This document shows, piece after piece, positions 35,800-44,076 of a stretch of DNA of 64,000 nt. This DNA comes from an uncultured Aquimarina sp. (GTDB lineage Bacteria > Bacteroidota > Bacteroidia > Flavobacteriales > Flavobacteriaceae). The stretch lies in NCBI RefSeq assembly GCF_947495315.1, contig NZ_CANLYD010000007.1:186001-250000 (forward strand), given 5' to 3'. Within the stretch, counting starts at the first letter, position 1, and each line of letters starts with the position of its first letter. Below the pieces are notes generated by a model. That model had not been told where the DNA came from. It ran no database searches and worked only from the letters and a program-made list of their open reading frames with translations. A program made the translations under genes and the position numbers.

Positions 35800-38115
35800 T
35801 TATTTTTTAAAAGAAAAATCAATTTCAAGACCCGTATCTGAAGTCCCTCCTACAAAAGCCTTAAAATCTCCAGGCTCTGCTTCCCATTTTTTATTGGCTG
35901 TATAAAACTGGATAGTCTCTTCGTTAACACTAAAAGTAACTGTCTTACTTTCCTTTGGTTCGAGTTCAATTAACTCAAACCCTTTTAATTCTTTCACCGG
36001 ACGTGTTAAACTTCCTATCAAATCCCTAATGTATAATTGCACAACTTCTTTCCCTTTTCTCTTACCTGTGTTTGTAATAGTTACCGAAACTGAGATATTC
36101 CCACCAGAAGCAAAAGACGGAGTACTTACTTTTAGATCTTTATATTCAAAAGTCGTATAGCTTAACCCATGTCCAAAAGGAAATAAAGCATCATTTTTCT
36201 CATCCGTATAATGTGACCAAAACACCATTCCATCAGGATTTGAAGGTCTTCCTGTATTTTTTACATTGTAATATAAAGGAAGCTGACCAACATGTCTCGG
36301 AAAAGAAACGGGTAGTTTACCAGAAGGGTTATAATCACCAAACAATACATCTGCAATTGCATTTCCTGATGCTGATCCCAAATGCCAGGTTTCTAATATC
36401 GAAGGTACTTTTTCAGCAATATCCGAAATCGCCATAGGACGACCATTCATAAGAACAACTACTATATTTTTATTAACTGCATAGATCTCTTCGAATAATT
36501 TTTGTTGAGGCTTCGTTAACTCAATACTTACTTGACTTCTAGCTTCTCCAGACTGAAAAGCTTCTTCTCCAATAGCTAAAACTACAATCTCCGCACCTTT
36601 AGCTATCTTTACTGCTTCTTCAATACCTTTAAAACTATCTCTGTTTACTTTTAAATCACGTACAAAACTCCTTTCACCCACTCCAAGCTCTACTCCTTTA
36701 GCATATGATATTTTAACACTTTGATCTACTGCTGTTTTAATTCCTTCTAAAAGTGAAACCGCAGAATTAGGGGTTGCCATACCTCTCCAACTACCAATTG
36801 GAGTATCTTTATCATCAGCTAATGGACCTATAACTGCAATACTTTTGATATCCTTTTTAAGAGGCAATACGTCATTATCATTTTTTAGTAAAACGATAGA
36901 CTTTTTGGCCACATCCCTAGAAACTTCTATATGTTCTTTAGTGTATACATCTTTTTTCTCTCGTTCTTCATCACAATATTTGAATGGGTCATCAAATAAT
37001 CCCAACTTAAATTTAACTCGAAGTATTCGCTTAGCAGCTTCATTAATTAGTTTTTCATCTACCTTCCCCTCTTTTACTAACTGTTCTAAACCTGTTTCAT
37101 AAGCTCTTCCTTCCATATCCATATCATTACCGGCGTGTATTGCCAGTTCTGCTGCATGTGTTTTATCTTTTGCATACCCATGAAATATCATCTCTGCAAT
37201 AGATGCCCAATCAGAAACTATAAATCCATCCCAATCCCAAGTATTCTTAAGAAGATCTCTCTGCAATCCTTTATGTCCAGTCGCTGGTATACCATCGATT
37301 TCATTAAATGAACTCATCATAGAAGCCACACCAGCATCTACTGCAGCTTTAAAAGGAGGCAATACCGTATTATGCAACTCATACTCACCAATACTTACTG
37401 TGTTATAATCTCTTCCACCTTCTGCAAAACCATATGCAGCAAAATGTTTAGCACAAGCAGCTAACGTATTATTTTTAGACAAATCATCTCCTTGAAAACC
37501 TTCAATTCTAGCAACAGCAATTTTTGAAGCTAAAAAAGGGTCCTCTCCCGCTCCTTCCATAACTCTACCCCAACGAGCGTCTCTAGAAATATCCATCATG
37601 GGGCCAAATGCCCAATTAATCCCAGAAGCCGTTGCTTCTTTTGCCGCTATAGATGATGACTTTGTAATCGCCTCTAGATCCCAGCTTGCACTTTCTCCAA
37701 GTGGAATAGGAAACATAGTTTTAAAACCGTGTATGACATCATATCCGAAAAGCAACGGTATTTTTAATCGTGAATTTTCAATAACGGTTTTCTGCAATTC
37801 TTTAGTTCCTGCAACAGAAGTAGCATTAAGCATAGCTCCAACTTCTCCGTTTTTCAGTTTTTCATATTTTTCTTTATTCCCTACATCAGAAGGCGGTCCG
37901 GTTACATCCCAACTTCCATTATATAATACAAGTTGTCCTATTTTTTCTTTAACGGTCATCAAAGAAAGTAGGGAATCTACTTTTCTTTCAATAATATCTG
38001 AAGATTCTTGACTCCCTTTATCTTGAGAAAAACTAAATTTAGGAACTATTAATAAAAGACCTATTGTAATAATTATGCTAGTACTCCTAAAATTAAATTT
38101 TTTATAAATTTTCAC
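35800..38115 (-). CDS. Periplasmic GH3 beta-glucosidase (BglX-like)
   Basis: A 771-residue enzyme with an N-terminal signal (LLLIVPKFSFSQ) and no lipobox. The layout is GH3 N-terminal barrel with nucleophile D302 (GFIVSDWASIAEM), C-terminal domain (SIVLLKNDNDVLPL, VVLAIGEEAFQSGEARSQV with the expected acid/base region), and FnIII-like domain (SVTITNTGKRKGKEVVQLY). The opening (GQLVLYNGSWDVTG) and conserved blocks match BglX. It releases terminal glucose from beta-glucosides. It is the first gene of the minus-strand run GH3-GH3-propeller regulator-LacI. The paralogue next to it is only distantly similar, so they probably differ in linkage or location. Confidence 0.92.
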   Translation of the reverse strand: MKIYKKFNFRSTSIIITIGLLLIVPKFSFSQDKGSQESSDIIERKVDSLLSLMTVKEKIGQLVLYNGSWDVTGPPSDVGNKEKYEKLKNGEVGAMLNATSVAGTKELQKTVIENSRLKIPLLFGYDVIHGFKTMFPIPLGESASWDLEAITKSSSIAAKEATASGINWAFGPMMDISRDARWGRVMEGAGEDPFLASKIAVARIEGFQGDDLSKNNTLAACAKHFAAYGFAEGGRDYNTVSIGEYELHNTVLPPFKAAVDAGVASMMSSFNEIDGIPATGHKGLQRDLLKNTWDWDGFIVSDWASIAEMIFHGYAKDKTHAAELAIHAGNDMDMEGRAYETGLEQLVKEGKVDEKLINEAAKRILRVKFKLGLFDDPFKYCDEEREKKDVYTKEHIEVSRDVAKKSIVLLKNDNDVLPLKKDIKSIAVIGPLADDKDTPIGSWRGMATPNSAVSLLEGIKTAVDQSVKISYAKGVELGVGERSFVRDLKVNRDSFKGIEEAVKIAKGAEIVVLAIGEEAFQSGEARSQVSIELTKPQQKLFEEIYAVNKNIVVVLMNGRPMAISDIAEKVPSILETWHLGSASGNAIADVLFGDYNPSGKLPVSFPRHVGQLPLYYNVKNTGRPSNPDGMVFWSHYTDEKNDALFPFGHGLSYTTFEYKDLKVSTPSFASGGNISVSVTITNTGKRKGKEVVQLYIRDLIGSLTRPVKELKGFELIELEPKESKTVTFSVNEETIQFYTANKKWEAEPGDFKAFVGGTSDTGLEIDFSFKK

Positions 38116-38770
38116 TGATTTTGCTTTTTAGTTATTTGCAATAAATGATTAAACAAATCTATCCCCTCTATTTACTTAAAAAATATTAACTCTATAATCA
38201 TTTAAAGAGTAAATAAATATTTTAGATTTTCTACTATGAATATTGATAAAACTACAACATTACATCGTAATTCGCTATAACAAACCAATCTTAACATTGT
38301 ATTTACATATCATAACAAAAGTTTAAAGATAATTTTCAAATATTCAAAAAAAACACTGTAATTCAGCTATTTATGCTTTTTAACTATTAAAGGAAGAAAT
38401 GATTCAACAGCTAACAAAACAAAACCTAGTAAAGATTAATTATATATATTAAATCAAAGAATTTTATAATTACTACTAAATATTATCTATCTATTTTCAA
38501 ATTAAAAAGAAGCTCATTATCTTAACAATTGCAATTAAAAAAACCAATATCAAAATTAAAGCAACACTTCAATAAGTATACGATTCCGGTCTTTTCATCT
38601 TTTTATAACCTACAATTTGTAAAAAAAAGACTTAATTATTTAACATTAGCTTTTATTTTAACAGCATAATGATGATTTTAGTCCTTATAAAATAAATATA
38701 AGTTTATTGTAAGTTTTGGTAAATTCTATACGACTAACAGTAAATGTCTGTAACTAAAAAATGACACAGC
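38116..38770. other. 655-bp divergent intergenic region, GH3 operon / arsenosugar cluster
   Basis: Very AT-rich. No open frame with coding character on either strand. It must hold the promoters of the GH3 operon (left) and of the arsenosugar cluster (right). I found no perfect TTTG/TAnnTTTG pair, no LacI-type operator like those at 26.2 and 27.4 kb, and no clear structured RNA. Confidence 0.5.
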
Positions 38771-39106
38771 ATGTCTAAAACATATTACGATCCCGCGGAT
38801 CTAAGAAAATTTGGAAAGATAACAGAATGGAGTGAAGAACTTGGAACTAAATTCTTTGATTACTATGGAAAAGTTTTTGAAGAAGGGGCATTAACTGCAC
38901 GCGAAAAGTCTTTAATTGCATTAGCAGTCTCTCACGTAGTAAAATGCCCTTATTGTATTGATGCCTATACGAAGGATGGGCTTCAGAGAGGAATTACTAA
39001 AGAAGAAATGATGGAAGCTGTGCACGCAGGAGCAGCTATAGAGAGTGGAGCTACATTGGTACACGGTGTGCAGATGATGAATAAATACGAAAAATTGTCA
39101 ATGTAA
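38771..39106 (+). CDS. Arsenosugar-biosynthesis-associated AhpD/CMD-like protein
   Basis: A 111-residue carboxymuconolactone decarboxylase/AhpD-fold protein. The redox motif CPYC (C59, C62) is in the typical context LTAREKSLIALAVSHVVKCPYC, followed by the family's conserved His/Glu pattern (EAVHAGAAIESGATLVHGV). Proteins of this type are annotated as the peroxidase-like partner in arsenosugar clusters. Biochemical role in the pathway is not established; a thiol-disulfide or peroxidase step is inferred. It is the first gene of the plus-strand cluster, 62 bp before arsS. Confidence 0.88.
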   Translation: MSKTYYDPADLRKFGKITEWSEELGTKFFDYYGKVFEEGALTAREKSLIALAVSHVVKCPYCIDAYTKDGLQRGITKEEMMEAVHAGAAIESGATLVHGVQMMNKYEKLSM

Positions 39107-39168
39107 ACGGATTGCTATTCATACGCTTTACTTTATTAAAAAGAGAATATTACCGCTAAAAACAATGT

Positions 39169-40224
39169 ATGGCTACTAAGTCACTAAAGAAAAGAAATAA
39201 CGAGCTGGCTAACTCTAATAGACAACTAGAGATTCTGAATAATGGTATTTTTGCAAATGGAGAATTGCCTAAATTCGCTGATAAAATTGCCGAAATTGGA
39301 TATGACACATTGCGCCCTAATAAATTGGAAATACTCCAAATTAATGTAGGATATATGTGTAACCAAGTTTGCGAACATTGTCACGTAGATGCAGGTCCAG
39401 ATCGAAAAGAAATTATGACTAAGGAGACCATGCAACAGTGTCTTGAAGTCATTAAAAAAACAGGAGCTCACACCTTAGACTTAACAGGAGGCGCTCCAGA
39501 AATGAATCCTAATTTTAGATGGTTTGTAGAAGAAGCAAGCAAAGCCGGAATCAAAGATTTTATTGTACGAAGTAATCTTACCATTATTAGAGCTAATAAA
39601 AAGTACTATGATTTACCTGATTTCTTCAAAAAACATAATGTACATGTAGTTTCCTCAATGCCTCATTGGACTAGAGGTAAAACTGACAAACAACGAGGAG
39701 ATGGTGTCTTTGACAAATCTATTAAAGCATTACAAGAACTTAATGAACGTGGATATGGCATGCCAGATAGTGGTTTGAGATTAGATTTGGTTTATAATCC
39801 ATCTGGTGCTTTCTTACCAGGTGATCAAGCGTCTATGGAAAAAGATTTTAAAAAAGCTTTATTAGAAGATTTTGGAATTCGCTTTCATAATTTGTTTGCA
39901 ATTACTAATTTACCGATCAGTAGATTTTTAGATTATCTAATTGCTTCAGAAAATTATGAAGACTATATGTATTCGTTGGTAGAGGCGTATAATCCATCTG
40001 CTGTAGCAAATGTAATGTGCACTAATACTATTTCTATAAGCTGGGATGGTTGGTTATATGATTGTGATTTTAACCAAATGTTAGATCTTAAAGTTGCCAG
40101 TAAAGTAAAACATATTAGTGAGTATAATGAAGAACTACTACAAAACAGAGATATCATCATCTCTCAGCACTGTTATGGCTGTACAGCTGGGGCTGGAAGT
40201 AGTTGTCAAGGAACTGTAGCATAA
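39169..40224 (+). CDS. arsS: Arsenosugar biosynthesis radical SAM protein
   Basis: A 351-residue radical SAM enzyme. The [4Fe-4S]-binding cysteines are C64, C68 and C71 (CNQVCEHC, a CX3CX2C motif), followed by DLTGGAPEMNP, the GGE-like SAM-binding motif. The C-terminal CYGCTAGAGSSCQG is typical of the ArsS-type SPASM-like tail. In characterised systems ArsS joins a 5'-deoxyadenosyl group to a methylated arsenical, giving a dimethylarsinoyl nucleoside that precedes arsenosugars. It is followed after 12 bp by the first TIGR04282-type gene. Confidence 0.93.
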   Translation: MATKSLKKRNNELANSNRQLEILNNGIFANGELPKFADKIAEIGYDTLRPNKLEILQINVGYMCNQVCEHCHVDAGPDRKEIMTKETMQQCLEVIKKTGAHTLDLTGGAPEMNPNFRWFVEEASKAGIKDFIVRSNLTIIRANKKYYDLPDFFKKHNVHVVSSMPHWTRGKTDKQRGDGVFDKSIKALQELNERGYGMPDSGLRLDLVYNPSGAFLPGDQASMEKDFKKALLEDFGIRFHNLFAITNLPISRFLDYLIASENYEDYMYSLVEAYNPSAVANVMCTNTISISWDGWLYDCDFNQMLDLKVASKVKHISEYNEELLQNRDIIISQHCYGCTAGAGSSCQGTVA

Positions 40225-40236
40225 AATGATCAACAT

Positions 40237-40935
40237 ATGAACATTAAAACCGCCATATTAGTTTTTGTGAACTCCTCTAAGGAAGAGCTTCTACATAAAC
40301 CTATTATTGGTGGTGAAAAACTTTTTACGGAGCTTACCAAAAAAACAATGAACACTGTAGAGAGCTCTGGACTTCCATTTTTTGTGCTTACAGAAAAAAG
40401 GCAAAGTGGTAAGACCTTCGGAGAACGTTTCGTAAATGCTATTCAGGCTACTTATGATCTTGGATTCGAAAATATAATCACGATAGGAAATGACACACCT
40501 CATTTAAAGAAACATCATTTATTAGAAAGTGCCAAACAACTTGAAAACAGCAAGTTTGTCTTGGGTCCATCTGTTGATGGTGGATTTTATCTGATGGGAT
40601 TACATAAATCTCAGTTCAATAGAAATACCTTCTTAAAACTTCCTTGGCAATCAAAACATTTAGCTAAGAGTATATCATTTTTAATTAAAAATACAGAAAT
40701 TGAAGTTGCACAACTTGAGGTTTTATATGACATTGATACCGTTGATGATCTAAAAATCATTTCTAAACTTAATTTTACTTTTTCTGAAACGCTTCAGGCT
40801 ATTATATATCATATTACAAATTCCCAAATAGAGATATCAAAACATACAGGTTCTATAAAAGACACTTGTTATCTCCAATCCTTTTATAATAAAGGTTCTC
40901 CTATTTTTTCGAATTCCAGTTTTTACACTATTTAG
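40237..40935 (+). CDS. Diverged TIGR04282/DUF2064-type transferase (copy 1)
   Basis: A 232-residue protein related to the arsenosugar glycosyltransferase family TIGR04282. It retains the middle signature (TIGNDTPHL and VLGPSVDGGFYLMGL, where the second copy has VIGPAEDGGYYLLGM). It lacks the N-terminal nucleotide-binding motif (TRNPELGKCKTRLA) that the second copy has. It also carries a ~45-residue C-terminal tail not present in copy 2. Loss of that motif suggests altered donor binding or a non-catalytic subunit role. It lies between arsS and the rhodanese gene. Confidence 0.78.
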   Translation: MNIKTAILVFVNSSKEELLHKPIIGGEKLFTELTKKTMNTVESSGLPFFVLTEKRQSGKTFGERFVNAIQATYDLGFENIITIGNDTPHLKKHHLLESAKQLENSKFVLGPSVDGGFYLMGLHKSQFNRNTFLKLPWQSKHLAKSISFLIKNTEIEVAQLEVLYDIDTVDDLKIISKLNFTFSETLQAIIYHITNSQIEISKHTGSIKDTCYLQSFYNKGSPIFSNSSFYTI

Positions 40936-41078
40936 ATACTAACAACTACCTTTTCTTCTTAAGTGAAGTTTATGGAACAGTCCTGAATACAGGTTTAAAA
41001 ACTGATCTCTACAAATAGATCTGCACTTTAACAATCAATTACATTGTATAGCTATATTAACTAGACATGTTGTTATAT

Positions 41079-41579
41079 ATGAGAAAAATAATCGTAGTAC
41101 TATTATTAATTTTATTTCCTTTTTTAGCTATTAGCCAGGATTCACTTGATGAATTACTGGATCAATACAATAATGAAAGTATTCCATATATATCGGTAAA
41201 AGAATTAAGTGAGATACAAAGTGAAGTAATTCTATTAGACGCTAGAGAAATAAATGAGTACAATACTAGTCACCTAAAAGGTGCAATCCATGTAGGATAT
41301 GACCATTTTAATATTAATACTGTATCCAACGAAAACATAGATAAGAGATCAAAAATTATTGTTTACTGCAGTTTAGGAATACGATCAGAAGACATTTCAG
41401 AAAAACTACGAGAAGCGGGCTACAACAATGTCTATAACCTATATGGCGGAATTTTTGAATGGAAAAATGATAATTATAAAGTAATTAACGCTAAAGGGAA
41501 AGAAACGGATAAAATACACGCATTTTCCAAACAATGGGGGAAATGGTTACATAAAGGAAAAAAAGTATATACACAGTGA
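41079..41579 (+). CDS. Periplasmic rhodanese-domain protein
   Basis: A signal peptide (VVLLLILFPFLAISQ) precedes one rhodanese domain with the active-site loop IVYCSLGIRSED, in which the Cys carries the persulfide in sulfurtransferases. Preceding blocks (ILLDAREINEYNTSHLKGA) match the family. A further in-frame Met lies 4 codons upstream at 41067. Its stop overlaps the start of the second TIGR04282-type gene by 4 bp. Single-domain secreted rhodaneses recur in arsenosugar loci, where sulfur chemistry (thio-arsenosugars or arsenic thiolation) is a possible but unproved role. Confidence 0.88.
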   Translation: MRKIIVVLLLILFPFLAISQDSLDELLDQYNNESIPYISVKELSEIQSEVILLDAREINEYNTSHLKGAIHVGYDHFNINTVSNENIDKRSKIIVYCSLGIRSEDISEKLREAGYNNVYNLYGGIFEWKNDNYKVINAKGKETDKIHAFSKQWGKWLHKGKKVYTQ

Positions 41580-42193
41580 AAGAAAAGAACCTATTAATGA
41601 TTTTTACCCGAAATCCTGAATTGGGTAAATGTAAAACTCGCTTAGCGGCAACCATAGGAGATCACGCCGCCCTGGAAGTTTACGAGCTATTGTTAGAACA
41701 TACGGTATCTATTACCAAAAATCTTACAGTGGCAAAAGAAGTATACTATTCCACACGAATTGGAGAGAACGATATCTGGAATCCTACTGTTTATGATAAA
41801 AAACAACAAGAAGGAGAAGATCTTGGTGATCGGATGTATAATGCTTTCAAGAGTGGGTTTAAAGCAGGGTACACCAATATCATCATTATAGGAAGTGATA
41901 TGTACGACCTAAGCCAATCTGATATACAGAACGCATTCAATGCTCTGGAAATACATGATTATGTAATAGGTCCCGCAGAAGATGGCGGGTATTATTTACT
42001 AGGTATGAAAAAGCTGAATTCCAAAGTTTTTCAAAACAAATCCTGGGGAACAAATACTGTACTTCAAAATACATTGAACGATCTACAACAAACAAATATT
42101 AAATTATTAGAAGAACGTAATGATATAGATTATTATGAAGATATCAAGGACATTTCAGTTTTTCAACATTTATTAAGCTATCAAAATGACTAA
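41576..42193 (+). CDS. TIGR04282-family arsenosugar glycosyltransferase (copy 2)
   Basis: A 205-residue DUF2064/GT-A-like enzyme with all expected motifs: FTRNPELGKCKTRLA near the N-terminus (nucleotide binding), GEDLGDRMYNAF, NIIIIGSDMYDL with the metal-binding Asp, and IGPAEDGGYYLLGM. Family members are linked by context to the glycosyl- or nucleotidyl-transfer step of arsenosugar synthesis. The start is GTG (41576), overlapping the rhodanese stop by 4 bp. The end overlaps the purine nucleoside phosphorylase start by 8 bp, showing a tightly coupled operon. Confidence 0.9.
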   Translation: MKEKNLLMIFTRNPELGKCKTRLAATIGDHAALEVYELLLEHTVSITKNLTVAKEVYYSTRIGENDIWNPTVYDKKQQEGEDLGDRMYNAFKSGFKAGYTNIIIIGSDMYDLSQSDIQNAFNALEIHDYVIGPAEDGGYYLLGMKKLNSKVFQNKSWGTNTVLQNTLNDLQQTNIKLLEERNDIDYYEDIKDISVFQHLLSYQND

Positions 42194-42998
42194 ATACATT
42201 AAAGAAACAACCGAATACTTACAAGAAAAAGGATTTGATAATCCAGAAATAGGCATCATCTTAGGAACCGGATTAGGGCAGTTACTAGATGAAATAGAAA
42301 TCATAAAAGAAGTAAGTTATAATCACATTCCCAATTTCCCTACAGCCACTGTAGAATTCCACAAAGGAAAGTTAATCTATGGAAAATTAGAAGGCAAAAA
42401 AGTAGTGGTAATGCAAGGGCGTTTTCATCTCTACGAGGGTTACTCTCTGCAAGATGTGACATATCCCGTTAGAATTATGCATCAATTAGGAATCAAAACA
42501 CTTTTAGTTTCTAATGCATCCGGAGCGATTAATTTAAACTTTAAGAAAGGCGAATTAATGCTGATCGATGATCATATTAATCTTCAGGGAGGATCTCCTT
42601 TGGCATTTAAAGGAGTGGAACAATTAGGAACTCGTTTTACAGATATGAGCGCTCCTTATGACCTTAAAATTAATGCAAAATTAGAATCCATTGCTAAAGA
42701 AAACAACATCAATCTGCATAAAGGTGTGTATGCATCAGTAGTAGGACCGCAATTAGAAACTCGTGCAGAATATCGCTATCTAAAAATTATTGGAGCTGAT
42801 GCTGTAGGGATGAGTACGGTTCCTGAAATTATTGTAGCAAATCATTTGGATCTTAGAGTTGCAGCAGTATCTGTTCTTACAGACGAATGTGATCCGGACA
42901 ACCTACAACCTGTAAATATTGACGAGATTATTGCCATGGCCGGAAAAGCAGAACCAGAAATGATCCTTTTATTCAAAGAATTGATAAAATCTCTTTAA
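42186..42998 (+). CDS. Purine-nucleoside phosphorylase
   Basis: A 270-residue trimeric-type PNP. Phosphate-binding GTGLG (27-31), GRFHLYEGY, SNASGAIN, VVGPQLETRAEYR and ADAVGMSTVPE match the family. The purine-site loop reads LTDECDPDN instead of the LTNxAAG of classical enzymes, a variant I associate with Bacteroidota. PNP cleaves inosine or guanosine with phosphate. Here it probably removes adenine from the dimethylarsinoyl-adenosine made by ArsS to expose the arsenical ribose. It is placed between TIGR04282 copy 2 and arsM. Confidence 0.92.
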   Translation: MTKYIKETTEYLQEKGFDNPEIGIILGTGLGQLLDEIEIIKEVSYNHIPNFPTATVEFHKGKLIYGKLEGKKVVVMQGRFHLYEGYSLQDVTYPVRIMHQLGIKTLLVSNASGAINLNFKKGELMLIDDHINLQGGSPLAFKGVEQLGTRFTDMSAPYDLKINAKLESIAKENNINLHKGVYASVVGPQLETRAEYRYLKIIGADAVGMSTVPEIIVANHLDLRVAAVSVLTDECDPDNLQPVNIDEIIAMAGKAEPEMILLFKELIKSL

Positions 42999-43047
42999 AC
43001 ATTAATAAATTAAGTAATTATCCCTTCAAAATAAAGAAAATAAAAAT

Positions 43048-44016
43048 ATGAGCTATTTAGAAACCACGCATGATGTATATAAAGAAGCAGCATTAACTCC
43101 AGATGTAGGTTTATGTTGTACTACAAATCCCATTTGGGAACTACCTGGATTAAAAATCCCAAAGATCATGCAAGAAATGAATTATGGTTGCGGGAGTACA
43201 GTAAACGCTCGTGATTTAACCAATAATCCAAAAACACTTTATGTTGGTGTTGGTGGAGGAATGGAATTATTACAATTTTCATATTTCTCTCGTCAAAAAG
43301 GTGGTGTGATTGGTATTGATGTAGTTCAGGAAATGCTGGATGCTTCTCATAAAAATTTTAAAGAAGCAGAAGAACAAAATGAATGGTTCAAGAGTGAATT
43401 TGTCGACCTAAGATTTGGTGATGCACTGAATCTCCCTGTAGAAGATAATAGTATCGATGTTGCAGCTCAAAATTGTTTATTCAATATTTTTAAAGCAGAA
43501 GACCTTAAGAAAGCTATTGAAGAAATGTATCGGGTATTAAAACCTCATGGCAGATTAGTGATGAGCGATCCTACTTGCGAGCAACCTATGAATGATACGC
43601 TCAGAAATGATGAACGATTAAGAGCTTTATGTCTAAGTGGCAGTTTACCAATTGCCGAGTATGTAAAAGCATTAACAGATGTTGGTTTTGGAACCATAGA
43701 AATTAGAGCGCGTAAACCGTATCGTATTTTGGATCCTAAAAACTATGAAACCGATGAATTAATCTATATCGAGTCAATAGAAGTTGCCGCGATCAAGGAT
43801 CCTATGCCAGAAGACGGACCATGCGTTTTTACTGGTAAGGCTGCCATTTATTATGGTAATGAAGGTTATTTTGATGATAAAAAAGGACACGTATTACTGA
43901 AAAATCAACCTATTGCGGTTTGTGATAAAACTGCTGGTGCCCTTGCTGATCTGGGAAGAGATGATATTTTCATTAGCGAATCTACGTACCACTATGATGG
44001 TGGTGGATGTTGCTAA
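43048..44016 (+). CDS. arsM: Arsenite methyltransferase of arsenosugar pathway
   Basis: A 322-residue SAM-dependent methyltransferase. The SAM-binding motif is LYVGVGGGMELL, with IGIDVVQEML downstream. Cysteines consistent with arsenite coordination are C23/C24 (GLCCTT), C48 (NYGCGS) and C143 (QNCLFN). The C-terminus ends in a GGGCC tail that could bind arsenic or another thiophile. ArsM methylates As(III) to mono- and dimethyl forms, the substrate for ArsS. It is followed by a strong bidirectional terminator, so it ends the first arsenosugar transcription unit. Confidence 0.93.
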   Translation: MSYLETTHDVYKEAALTPDVGLCCTTNPIWELPGLKIPKIMQEMNYGCGSTVNARDLTNNPKTLYVGVGGGMELLQFSYFSRQKGGVIGIDVVQEMLDASHKNFKEAEEQNEWFKSEFVDLRFGDALNLPVEDNSIDVAAQNCLFNIFKAEDLKKAIEEMYRVLKPHGRLVMSDPTCEQPMNDTLRNDERLRALCLSGSLPIAEYVKALTDVGFGTIEIRARKPYRILDPKNYETDELIYIESIEVAAIKDPMPEDGPCVFTGKAAIYYGNEGYFDDKKGHVLLKNQPIAVCDKTAGALADLGRDDIFISESTYHYDGGGCC

Positions 44017-44038
44017 AGTTTTAAAGTAACAATTTTAT

Positions 44039-44076
44039 ATCCCTAAAACAGTCTACTGTTTTAGGGATTATTTTTT
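44039..44076. terminator. Bidirectional terminator between arsM and the OYE gene
   Basis: ATCCCTAAAACAG / CTGTTTTAGGGAT stem (13 bp) with TCTA loop, followed by TATTTTTT on the plus strand and preceded by A-rich sequence on the other side. It serves the two convergent genes. Confidence 0.85.
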
